NCBI RefSeq assembly: GCF_021603645.1
Contig: NZ_BQHJ01000005.1
Span: 248,001-312,000, forward strand
From: Pseudomonas pseudonitroreducens
GTDB lineage: Bacteria; Pseudomonadota; Gammaproteobacteria; Pseudomonadales; Pseudomonadaceae
Direction of reading: 5' to 3'
Length of the DNA: 64,000 nt
The notes beneath the pieces were generated by a model that was not told the origin of the DNA, ran no database searches, and saw only the letters and a program-made list of their open reading frames with translations. Below, piece after piece: positions 19,536 to 27,016 of this stretch; position 1 is the stretch's first letter, and every line of letters starts with the position of its first letter. A program made the translations under genes and the position numbers.

Positions 19536-20801
19536 TCAGAACACGCCCTTGAGCGGGTACTCGATGATCACGTAGATGCGGTCGATATCCGCGCCGCCCT
19601 GGGCGTCGTTGGCGCGGTGCGAGACCTGGGCGAAGCTAAGCGCCAGGTCCTTGGCCGGGCCGGACTGGACCACGTAGCGCACGTCGAGATCGCGCTCCCA
19701 GTGCTTGCCGTCGTCGCCGTAGGCCGGCTGGCAGGTGCCGCCCTGCATGGGGTTGTACGCGCCGCCGCAAGGCGCGTGGGTGCCGTCGATGCCACTGCCG
19801 CGCACGTAGCGTGCGGAAAGGGTCAGGCCGGCAAGTCCGGCGCTGGCCCCGTCCCACTGGTAGCGCGCCTGCCAGGAATGCTCGCCGGGGCCGTTGAAGT
19901 CGGCGTACTTGATGGAGTTGGCGAGATAGATGGAGTCGCCGCCGACGAAATCGAAGGGCGTGTCACCGTTGACCTTCTGGTAGGCAAGGCTCAGCGCGTG
20001 GCTGCCCAGGGCGACCTTGCCCAGCACGCTCCAGGCCAGGGTGTCGATGTTGCCGGCGCGGGCGCTGCCGGTGTCGCCGGTCTTGTAGAGGTTGGCGTCC
20101 ACCGACCAGCGGCCGAGGTGGCCGTTGAGGTTGGCGTAGGCCTGGTGCCAGACATCGTCCAGTTGGCTGGCATAGAGTGCGCCGCCCCAGTTCGAACCCG
20201 GGGCGCTCCAGGTGGCGCCGGCCAGGCTCAGGCCGCCGAAGCGGGTGCTGGCGCCGTAGCCTTCGAATTCGCCGTGGCTGGAGCTGGAGTTCTGGTTCTT
20301 GAAGGCGGTGAAGCGCCCGGCTTGCAGGCGCAGGCCAGGCAGGCTGCGATCGTCGAGGAACCAGCCGGTGGCGTATTCGGGTTGCAGGCGTTTGTCGCCG
20401 GTGTCGAATACCGGCGTTTCCACTTCCATCTCGCCCCAGGCGAGGCTGCTCTTCTCATGCAGCAGGCGCAGCGCGGCGCCGGCATCGGAGTAGTCGCTCT
20501 CGCTGCGCCCGTCGCTGTCCAGCGGCAGCAGGCCGGTACCGGCATGGCCGCGCCCGCCATCGAGCTTCAGGCCGAGGAAGGCGTGGGCGTCGACGCCCAG
20601 GCCAATGGCGCCGGGCGTGACATCGCTGCTGAACTTGCCGATGAAGCCCTGCGCCCATTCACGGCGCAGGCTCTGGCCGTTGGGGCCGGGGCTGCGGTAG
20701 TCGTTGTCGAGGAAGTAATTGCGCGACAGCAACGACCAGTCGGCAGCGTGGGCCTGCGCGCAGGCGAGTGCCAGGGCGCAGGGAAACAGGACGTTTCTCA
20801 C
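19536..20801 (-). CDS. OprD-family outer-membrane porin
   Basis: The 421-residue substrate-specific porin has a signal peptide (VRNVLFPCALALACAQAHA), then ADWSLLSRNYFLDNDYRS, REWAQGFIGKFSS and LGVDAHAFLGLKLDGG, all hallmarks of the OprD/Opd family. It ends in a C-terminal Phe (PLKGVF) as expected for an outer-membrane barrel. The GTG start at 20801 lies 2 bp after the DoxX stop and follows GGAG, so it is probably translationally coupled. It is the third gene of the YcaC-DoxX-OprD operon. The substrate is unknown; the company of an isochorismatase-like hydrolase suggests a small organic acid or amide, which is inference. Confidence 0.92.
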   Translation of the reverse strand: MRNVLFPCALALACAQAHAADWSLLSRNYFLDNDYRSPGPNGQSLRREWAQGFIGKFSSDVTPGAIGLGVDAHAFLGLKLDGGRGHAGTGLLPLDSDGRSESDYSDAGAALRLLHEKSSLAWGEMEVETPVFDTGDKRLQPEYATGWFLDDRSLPGLRLQAGRFTAFKNQNSSSSHGEFEGYGASTRFGGLSLAGATWSAPGSNWGGALYASQLDDVWHQAYANLNGHLGRWSVDANLYKTGDTGSARAGNIDTLAWSVLGKVALGSHALSLAYQKVNGDTPFDFVGGDSIYLANSIKYADFNGPGEHSWQARYQWDGASAGLAGLTLSARYVRGSGIDGTHAPCGGAYNPMQGGTCQPAYGDDGKHWERDLDVRYVVQSGPAKDLALSFAQVSHRANDAQGGADIDRIYVIIEYPLKGVF

Positions 20802-20803
20802 GC

Positions 20804-21214
20804 TCAGGACTCCGTGCGGAAAACAGCGAGGCGGGGCAGGGCGAAGCGATAGCGCCCCGGCCCGGCAATCGCCAGACCGGTGAAGAGAATCAGCATCCAC
20901 CAGGCGAACTGGCCTTCCTCCAGCGACCACTGCGGGTGCACGAACAGCAGTGCCACCAGCAGCACGGCGATCACCGGCAGGCAGGCGAGGCGGGCGAACA
21001 CGCCGAGGATCAGCAGGATCGGGCAGAGCACTTCGGCGAACACCGCCAGCGCCAGGGTTGGCACAGCGCCGAGGCCGAAGGGGTCTTCGATGCGCTGCAG
21101 CTCGCTCTGCCAGTGCAGCAGCTTGGGCAGCCCGTGTACCTGCAGGAGCAGCACGGCGGCGGCAACGCGCATCAACAGCAGCGCCAGGGCGCCGTTGCGG
21201 TCTTGGGTCGGCAT
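20804..21214 (-). CDS. DoxX-family membrane protein
   Basis: A 136-residue protein with four predicted membrane helices (about 10-30, 45-68, 72-92, 100-122) and the DoxX pattern MRVAAAVLLLQVHGLPKL...FAEVLCPILLILGVFAR. The ATG at 21214 follows GAGGGA. DoxX proteins are poorly defined membrane components linked to thiosulfate oxidation or redox balance in some species. Here it sits between the hydrolase (60 bp upstream) and the porin (2 bp downstream). Confidence 0.85.
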   Translation of the reverse strand: MPTQDRNGALALLLMRVAAAVLLLQVHGLPKLLHWQSELQRIEDPFGLGAVPTLALAVFAEVLCPILLILGVFARLACLPVIAVLLVALLFVHPQWSLEEGQFAWWMLILFTGLAIAGPGRYRFALPRLAVFRTES

Positions 21215-21274
21215 GGTCTGTCCCTCGGGAATGAAAAAGGGGGCGGCCACGCCGCCCCCTTCTGGTGCGTCGGC

Positions 21275-21931
21275 TCAGTGGCCTTCGCTGGCGTTGAACA
21301 TGGTCTTGGCATAGATCAGGCCGAGGCCGTAGGCGCCGCCGTGTTCGATGGAGGTCTTCACGGTGGCATCGTAGGTCTCGCCGCGGGCCCAGTCGCGTTG
21401 CAGTTCCAGCAGGTACTGCAGGGACGTCATCGGGCGCGCGCCCAGCTGGATCATTCGTTGCAGGGCCATCTCGTGAGCCTCGGTGGAGACGTCGCCGCAG
21501 GCATCGGCGATGACGTAGACCTCGAAGCCCTGGTCGATGGCCGACAGGGCCGGGCCGACGATGCAAACGGAGGTCCAGAGGCCGGCGAGGACGATCTTCT
21601 GCTTGCCGAACTTGTTCACTTCCACGGCGATGCGCGGGTCTTCCCAGGTGTTCATGCTGGTGCGGTCGATGACGTTGTGTTCGGGGAAGACCGACTTGAT
21701 CTCGTCGAAGATCGGGCCGGAGAAACTCTTCTCGGCGACGGTGGTGAGGATGGTGGAGACGTCGAATTCCCGGGCCGCCTTCGCCACCAGGGCAGCGTTG
21801 TTGCGCAGGGTCACGGCGTCGATGGATTTGGTCGCGAAGGACATCTGCGACTGGTGGTCGATCATGATCAGGGTGTGGTCGGTGGGGTTGAGCAGGGTCT
21901 TGCCGGGAGTGGCTTTGGCGATGGCGGTCAT
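21275..21931 (-). CDS. Isochorismatase-superfamily hydrolase, YcaC-like
   Basis: A 218-residue cysteine hydrolase. The catalytic triad is visible as Asp in MIDHQ (about 25), a Lys near the GKQKIVLAGL segment and the nucleophile Cys in WTSVCIVGPA (about 120). Overall it resembles YcaC, an octameric hydrolase of unknown substrate, including the ALSAIDQGFEVYVIADACG and RDWARG regions. The ATG at 21931 follows AAGGA. It is first in a three-gene operon with DoxX and OprD genes and divergent from a GlxA-type regulator 346 bp away that is the likely controller. Confidence 0.9.
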   Translation of the reverse strand: MTAIAKATPGKTLLNPTDHTLIMIDHQSQMSFATKSIDAVTLRNNAALVAKAAREFDVSTILTTVAEKSFSGPIFDEIKSVFPEHNVIDRTSMNTWEDPRIAVEVNKFGKQKIVLAGLWTSVCIVGPALSAIDQGFEVYVIADACGDVSTEAHEMALQRMIQLGARPMTSLQYLLELQRDWARGETYDATVKTSIEHGGAYGLGLIYAKTMFNASEGH

Positions 21932-22277
21932 GGCGATGGTCCTTGTGGATGATGTGGGTGGAGGCGCTTCGAGTGGTCGGTGGGTGCGGCCTGCGGAAGT
22001 CAGTGCCGAACCGTGGAGGCATCTTTGCCGATCGGCGAAAGGCGCGGAACAGACAGCCTTGCACGGCCACTTTGCAGTTCTGCAAGACCTGCCCGAAGGC
22101 GCCGAGGGGCAGACTATGGTTTCGCCGCCAGGGCATTTATTGGACCTGTGTGCTCGGCCCGCCTGGCGGAGAATGATGCAAACGTGCGATTCGCCAGGAG
22201 CGCGAATGGGTACAGTGGCGATTTCCGATACCGGGGCAGGCGAAACCGCCAAGCTCCGTTTGCGTGCGAGCAGAAGA
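21932..22277. promoter_or_regulatory. Divergent promoter region of the ycaC-like operon and GlxA-type regulator
   Basis: 346 bp without a supported gene. It contains two palindromes: GCCGATCGGC at 22027-22036 and TTGCAG-TT-CTGCAA at 22072-22085. These are candidate operators for the adjacent AraC/GlxA-type protein. No clear sigma-70 promoter was assigned. Confidence 0.45.
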
Positions 22278-23234
22278 ATGAAAACAGTGGCCATGGTGCT
22301 GTACGACGATGTGCTGGCGCTGGATGTGACCGGGCCGATGGAAGTGTTCTCCATGGCCAACCGCTACCTGCCGCCGGAGCGGCACTACCGCTTGCTGACG
22401 GTGGCGGCGAAGCCCGAGGGCGTGCGCGCCTCCAGCGGCCTGAAGATGAGCGCCGACCTGCCGCTGGAAGCACTGCTCGCCGGCGTCGACCTGCTGCTGG
22501 TGCCCGGCGGGCCGGGCGCCTACAACGGCCGCAACGACGCGCTCACTGCCTGGCTGCCGGTAGCGGCGCGCGCGGCGAAACGCTATGGCGCGGTGTGTAC
22601 CGGCGCCTTCCTGCTCGGCGCCGCCGGGCTGCTCGACGGTTACCACTGCACCACCCACTGGAACTATCTCGAGCGCCTGGCGCAGCTGTACCCGCGCACC
22701 CAGGTGCAGGCTGAGCGCATCTACGTCATCGACCGCAACCTGATCACCTCGGGCGGCGTTACCGCCGGCATCGACATGGCGTTGGCGGTGGTCGCCGAGG
22801 ACCACGGCAAGGATGTCGCCCTGGAAGTGGCCAAGGTGCTGCTGGTGGTGCTCAAGCGCCAGGGCGGGCAGACACCGTTCGGCCCGCTGCTGGTATCGGT
22901 GGTGCGTGACGGCTCGGTGATCGCCCGTGCCCAGGCCTACGTGGTGGACCACATCGACGAGCCACTGACGGTGAACCGCCTGGCCGAGCAGGTGGCCATG
23001 AGCCCGCGCAACTTCGCCCGCGCCTTCCAGCGCGAGACCAGCATGACGCCCATGCAGTACGTGCAGAGCGCGCGCATCGACCACGCGCGCAAGCTGCTGG
23101 AAGGCAGCGACCTGCCACTCAAGCAGGTGGCCTGCCGCAGCGGCTTCGGCAGCCCCCGGCACATGCGCACGGTATTCGGCGAACGCATCGGCATGACGCC
23201 GAGCCAGTACCGCGAGCAGTTCGGCTTCGCCTGA
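22278..23234 (+). CDS. GlxA-family transcriptional regulator (DJ-1/PfpI + AraC HTH)
   Basis: The 318-residue regulator has an N-terminal DJ-1/PfpI-like domain (about 1-180) with the nucleophile-elbow Cys in AVCTGAFLLG. A C-terminal double helix-turn-helix AraC domain follows (about 215-315: LTVNRLAEQVAMSPRNFARAF and LKQVACRSGFGSPRHMRTVF). Members sense small metabolites and activate adjacent catabolic genes. The ATG at 22278 starts the conserved MKTVAMVLYDD; an in-frame ATG at 22206 is possible. The likely targets are the divergent YcaC-DoxX-OprD operon and itself. Confidence 0.9.
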   Translation: MKTVAMVLYDDVLALDVTGPMEVFSMANRYLPPERHYRLLTVAAKPEGVRASSGLKMSADLPLEALLAGVDLLLVPGGPGAYNGRNDALTAWLPVAARAAKRYGAVCTGAFLLGAAGLLDGYHCTTHWNYLERLAQLYPRTQVQAERIYVIDRNLITSGGVTAGIDMALAVVAEDHGKDVALEVAKVLLVVLKRQGGQTPFGPLLVSVVRDGSVIARAQAYVVDHIDEPLTVNRLAEQVAMSPRNFARAFQRETSMTPMQYVQSARIDHARKLLEGSDLPLKQVACRSGFGSPRHMRTVFGERIGMTPSQYREQFGFA

Positions 23235-23438
23235 TGGCAGTGCGCCGCATTTCCTGCCGGTTGACCGTCCGGTGCACCCTGATTGGCCGAATCCTTCCCC
23301 CTGCGGGATTTGCGCTGTCACACGAGGACGGGAAAATACCCTGACCACCAATCAGGGGCGCGTCACCTCGGTACTGGCCAGATCGCCTGGAGGACCCGTA
23401 GTAGAGCGATCCGTCAGATCCGCAGACGTGAGCAGGAC

Positions 23439-24809
23439 ATGAGCGCAAGCACGGAAAACCGCACCGAGACCGTCCTGCAGTTCGGTCGCTTCCAGTTCCA
23501 CCCCTACAAGCGCCAGTTGCTGCAGGGGGATCGCCCGGTGCGGATCGGCAGCCGCGCGCTGGACATTCTCCAGGTGCTGATCCGCCAGCCCGGCGAGATC
23601 ATCGGCAAGGACAGGATCATCGCCCAGGTCTGGGGCGATACCGTGGTCGAAGAGATCAACCTGCGCGTGCACATCGCCGCCCTGCGTCGCGCCCTTGGCG
23701 AAGGTCGCACCGGCGAGCGCTACATTGCCAATGTGCCGTTGCGCGGTTATGGCTTCGTCGGCGTGGTGGAAACCGTCAGCGCGCCGCTGCAGGCCGTCGC
23801 ACTGCCGTGCGAGGTGCGCGCCAGCAATCTGCCGGTGCTGCTGATGGGCCTGGTCGGGCGCCAGGCGCTGCTGGAGCGGGTGCTCAAGCAGATGCCGGCG
23901 ACGCGCCTGCTGACCCTGGTCGGCCCCGGCGGCATGGGCAAGACCTCGCTGGCGATCCATGCCGCGGAACAGCTCGGCAAGCACTTCGCGCAGGTGCGTT
24001 TTCTCGACCTGTCCATTGACCCGGACGGCGTTTCCCTCAGCCAGAGCCTTGCCATCCTGCTGCGCGAACCGACCTTCGAGCCGACCCTGCTATTGCTGGA
24101 TAATTGCGAGCACCTCGCCGAACGCTGCGCCGAGGCGGTGGAGCACCTGCTGCGCCTGCATCCCGCGCTGAGCATCCTGGCCACCAGCCGCGAGCCGCTG
24201 CGTGCGGAGGGCGAGCATGTGCTGCGCCTGCCGCCGCTGGAGGTGCCCGTGCGGGACGATGCGCCGCTGGCGCTGGCCATGTGCAGTTCGGCGGTGCAGC
24301 TGTTCGTGATGCGCGCGCGGGAGGTCTGCGACCGCTTCGAACTCAAGCCTGGCCAGGTGCGCGCAATCATCGACATCTGCCGGCGCCTGGACGGCATTCC
24401 CCTGGCCATCGAGATAGCGGCGCGGCAGGTAGGCATCCTCGGCCTCGCCGGCTTGCCGGCGCTGCTGGACACGCCCATGCAACTGCTGATGCCCGGCCGC
24501 CGCACCGCCCCGGCGCGGCAGCAGAGCCTGCGCGCGACCTACGACTGGAGCTATGGCCTGCTGGATGCTGCCGAGCAGCGCTGCCTGGGCCTGCTCGCGC
24601 AGATCGCCGATGGCTTCACCCTGGACGCGGCGGTCGCTTCGCTGGACGACAAGCGCTGGTGCCGCGAATGCGTGTTCGCCGCCGTGCGGCAACTGGCGGA
24701 CAAGTCGTTGCTGTGGGTAGAGCAGGGCGACAGCGAGGTGCGCTACCGCGTGCCTCACACCGCGCGCGCTTACCTGCGGCAGGTCGACATGGCCAGCACT
24801 GCGGCCTGA
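23439..24809 (+). CDS. Winged-helix regulator fused to a STAND-type ATPase
   Basis: A 456-residue protein. Residues about 12-105 form an OmpR/PhoB-type winged helix (LQFGRFQFHPYKRQLLQG, then IGSRALDILQVLI and YIANVPLRGYGF). Residues about 120-400 form an NB-ARC/STAND-like ATPase with Walker A GPGGMGKTS and Walker B LLLLDNCEHL plus a TSREPL sensor. The usual long TPR-like ligand-binding C-terminus of STAND regulators is absent, so the protein is short for its class. The ATG at 23439 follows AGCAGGAC. It is followed by a large REP array and its target is unknown. Confidence 0.87.
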   Translation: MSASTENRTETVLQFGRFQFHPYKRQLLQGDRPVRIGSRALDILQVLIRQPGEIIGKDRIIAQVWGDTVVEEINLRVHIAALRRALGEGRTGERYIANVPLRGYGFVGVVETVSAPLQAVALPCEVRASNLPVLLMGLVGRQALLERVLKQMPATRLLTLVGPGGMGKTSLAIHAAEQLGKHFAQVRFLDLSIDPDGVSLSQSLAILLREPTFEPTLLLLDNCEHLAERCAEAVEHLLRLHPALSILATSREPLRAEGEHVLRLPPLEVPVRDDAPLALAMCSSAVQLFVMRAREVCDRFELKPGQVRAIIDICRRLDGIPLAIEIAARQVGILGLAGLPALLDTPMQLLMPGRRTAPARQQSLRATYDWSYGLLDAAEQRCLGLLAQIADGFTLDAAVASLDDKRWCRECVFAAVRQLADKSLLWVEQGDSEVRYRVPHTARAYLRQVDMASTAA

Positions 24810-24815
24810 AGGCGC

Positions 24816-24886
24816 GCAGGAGCGGACTCCGTCCGCAATAATTTTCGGCGCACTGCGGACCTATCGCGGACGGAGTCCGCTCCTAC
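24816..24886. repeat. REPIN, GCGGAC-type
   Basis: CAGGAGCGGACTCCGTCCGC and its mirror ending GTCCGCTCCTAC lie 7 bp after the winged-helix ATPase gene. Confidence 0.85.
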
Positions 24887-24892
24887 AAAAAC

Positions 24893-25505
24893 CCGGCGTC
24901 CCGTTCTCCACGTCGCACACGTCGGCGCTTTTCGTAGGAGCGAGCTTGCTCGCGAACCGCCCAGCGCCGGAGCACCCGGGAAGAGCGTTCGCGAGCAAGC
25001 TCGCTCCTACAGGTCGCCCGGTCACCCATGCAGGGTCCTGACTCAGCGCATGCGTCCAATAGGGCAGCCGCTGCCGAGGCCAAAGCCGTGCGTCCCGTGC
25101 TTCACATCGCGCACGCTGACGCTTTTCGTAGGAGCGAGCTTGCTCGCGAACCGCACAGCGTCGGAACGCCCGGGAAGAGCGTTCGCGAGCAAGCTCGCTC
25201 CTACAGGTTGCCCGGTCACCCATGCAGGGCCCTGACCCAGCACATCCGTCCCATAGGCCAGCTGCTGAGGCTGAAGCCGTACGTCCCGTGCTTCATGTCG
25301 CACACGCTGACGCTTTTCGTAGGAGCGAGCTTGCTCGCGAACCGCCCAGCGCCGGAATGCCCGGGAAGAGCGTTCGCGAGCAAGCTCGCTCCTACAGGTC
25401 GCCCGATCAGCAGTGTGGGGCGGATAACCTGTTTCGGCTCAGGCGCCCGGCGAAAGCAAGGGCCATAACCCAGCACATGCGTCCAATAGGGCAGCCGTCG
25501 TCCCC
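24893..25505. repeat. Tandem array of three composite REPIN units (about 192 bp period)
   Basis: Inverted GCGAGC-type REP pairs sit at 24934-25012, 25128-25205 and 25319-25396 (194 and 191 bp apart). Each is preceded by a conserved CGTCCCGTGCTTCACAT-like stretch and followed by GGTCGCCCGGTCACCCATGC and CAGCACATGCGTCC stretches. A trailing partial unit lies near 25470-25500. With 24816-24886 this accounts for the 735 bp between the flanking genes. No gene is supported. Confidence 0.88.
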
Positions 25506-25544
25506 GCCATAGTGACCGGACCTCAACTTGAGCCCGGAACAGCC

Positions 25545-26114
25545 ATGAGCGCCGATGCCATCGATCTGAACAGCGTGGTGACGCTGGTGGTTCACCACAA
25601 GGTGCGTTGCGAAGCCCTGCCCAGCTACGAGGCCTGGCTGCGCCGCACCGTCGCCGCGGCGCGGCGGCAGCCGGGGCACCTGGGCGTCAACGTGATCCGC
25701 CCGGACGGCGAGGGCGCGATGTTCACTACCGTGGTGCGTTTCGCCCGCGCCGGCCAGCTGCAGGCCTGGATCGACTCCCGCGAGCGCGCCGAGCTGGTCG
25801 CCGAGGTCTTGCCGCTGCTGGAGGAGGGTGACCACCCGCTGATCCACAACGACGCCGAGTTCTGGTTCACCCCGGAGCACGGCAGCGTGCGCCAGCCACC
25901 GAAATGGAAGCAGGCGTTGCTCACCTATCTGGTGATCAGCCCACTGACCATGCTCATCCCGCCGCTCTGGGCGCCGGCGTTCGAGCGCTTCCCGGTGCTT
26001 GCCGGAGTGGTCCCGAGCAATCTGCTGGTGACCCTGTGCATCGTCCTCCTGGTGGTCTACCTGATCATGCCCTGGGTGACCCGCCGCTGCGCCGGCTGGC
26101 TCAACGCCGACTGA
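25545..26114 (+). CDS. Antibiotic-biosynthesis-monooxygenase-domain membrane protein
   Basis: 189 residues: an N-terminal ABM/dimeric alpha-beta barrel domain (about 10-105, VVTLVVHHKVRCEALPSYE and GHLGVNVIRP), then two hydrophobic helices at the C-terminus (about 130-150 and 160-180). It resembles the COG3224 group. ABM domains act as cofactor-free oxygenases or heme-degrading enzymes; this one is presumably membrane-anchored with the barrel in the cytoplasm. The ATG at 25545 follows CCCGGAAC. It is first in a probable operon with an alpha/beta hydrolase 72 bp downstream. Its substrate is unknown. Confidence 0.82.
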   Translation: MSADAIDLNSVVTLVVHHKVRCEALPSYEAWLRRTVAAARRQPGHLGVNVIRPDGEGAMFTTVVRFARAGQLQAWIDSRERAELVAEVLPLLEEGDHPLIHNDAEFWFTPEHGSVRQPPKWKQALLTYLVISPLTMLIPPLWAPAFERFPVLAGVVPSNLLVTLCIVLLVVYLIMPWVTRRCAGWLNAD

Positions 26115-26186
26115 GCTTTCCCCTCCCGCGGCGCCTGCCTGGCGCCCGTACCCACATCGTCCTGCATGGCAGGCAGAGGAGTTTCC

Positions 26187-27005
26187 ATGAGCACTTTCGT
26201 AACCCGCGACGGCACCGAGATCTATTACAAGGACTGGGGCAGCGGCAAACCCGTGTTGTTCAGCCACGGCTGGCCGCTGGACGGCGACATGTGGGAATAC
26301 CAGATGCAGTACCTGAGCAGCCGCGGCTACCGCAGCATCGCCTTCGACCGCCGCGGCTTCGGCCGTTCCAGCCAGCCGTGGAGCGGCTACGACTACGACA
26401 CCTTTGCCGATGACATCGCCGGCCTGATCGAGCACCTCGACCTGCGCGAAGTGACCCTGGTGGGCTTCTCCATGGGCGGCGGTGACGTCAGCCGCTACAT
26501 CGGTCGGCATGGTACTGCCCGCGTCGCCGGCTTGGTGCTGCTGGGTGCGGTGACGCCGATCTTCGGCCAGACCGCGGACTTCCCGCAGGGCGTGGAGAAG
26601 GGCGTGTTCGACGGCATCAAGGCCGGCCTGCTGCAGGACCGTGCGCAATTCATCGCCGACTTCGCCGCGCCGTTCTACGGCACCAACCACGGCCAGAAGG
26701 TTTCCGCCGGCGTACTCACCCAGACCCTCAACATTGCCCTGCTGGCATCGCTGAAGGGCACCGTGGATTGCGTCACCGCGTTCTCGGAAACCGATTTCCG
26801 CGCCGACCTGGCCAAGGTCGACGTGCCGACCCTGGTGATCCACGGCGACGACGACCAGATCGTGCCGTTCGAGACCACCGGCAAGCTGGCCGCCGAACAG
26901 ATCCCGGGCGCCGCACTGAAGGTCTACGCCGGCGCTCCCCATGGCTTCGCCGTTACCCACGCGCAGCAACTCAACGAAGACCTGCTGGCCTTCCTGCAAC
27001 GCTGA
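26187..27005 (+). CDS. Alpha/beta hydrolase, non-heme chloroperoxidase/arylesterase type
   Basis: A 272-residue cytoplasmic enzyme of the cofactor-free haloperoxidase/perhydrolase family. Visible features: opening MSTFVTRDGTEIYYKDWG, oxyanion-hole region FSHGWPLDGDMW, nucleophile Ser in GFSMGGG (about 98), acid Asp in HGDDDQIVPF and His in GAPHGF near the C-terminus. The ATG at 26187 follows AGAGGAG. It ends 11 bp before the amidohydrolase start, so the two are probably co-transcribed. An esterase role is likely; the natural substrate is unknown. Confidence 0.9.
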   Translation: MSTFVTRDGTEIYYKDWGSGKPVLFSHGWPLDGDMWEYQMQYLSSRGYRSIAFDRRGFGRSSQPWSGYDYDTFADDIAGLIEHLDLREVTLVGFSMGGGDVSRYIGRHGTARVAGLVLLGAVTPIFGQTADFPQGVEKGVFDGIKAGLLQDRAQFIADFAAPFYGTNHGQKVSAGVLTQTLNIALLASLKGTVDCVTAFSETDFRADLAKVDVPTLVIHGDDDQIVPFETTGKLAAEQIPGAALKVYAGAPHGFAVTHAQQLNEDLLAFLQR

Positions 27006-27016
27006 GGTACCCGAGC

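Noticed and set aside
24893-25505. Regularly spaced repeats resembling a CRISPR array
   Set aside because: The repeats are 78-bp inverted REP pairs with conserved, not unique, spacers and a period near 192 bp. No cas genes are present.
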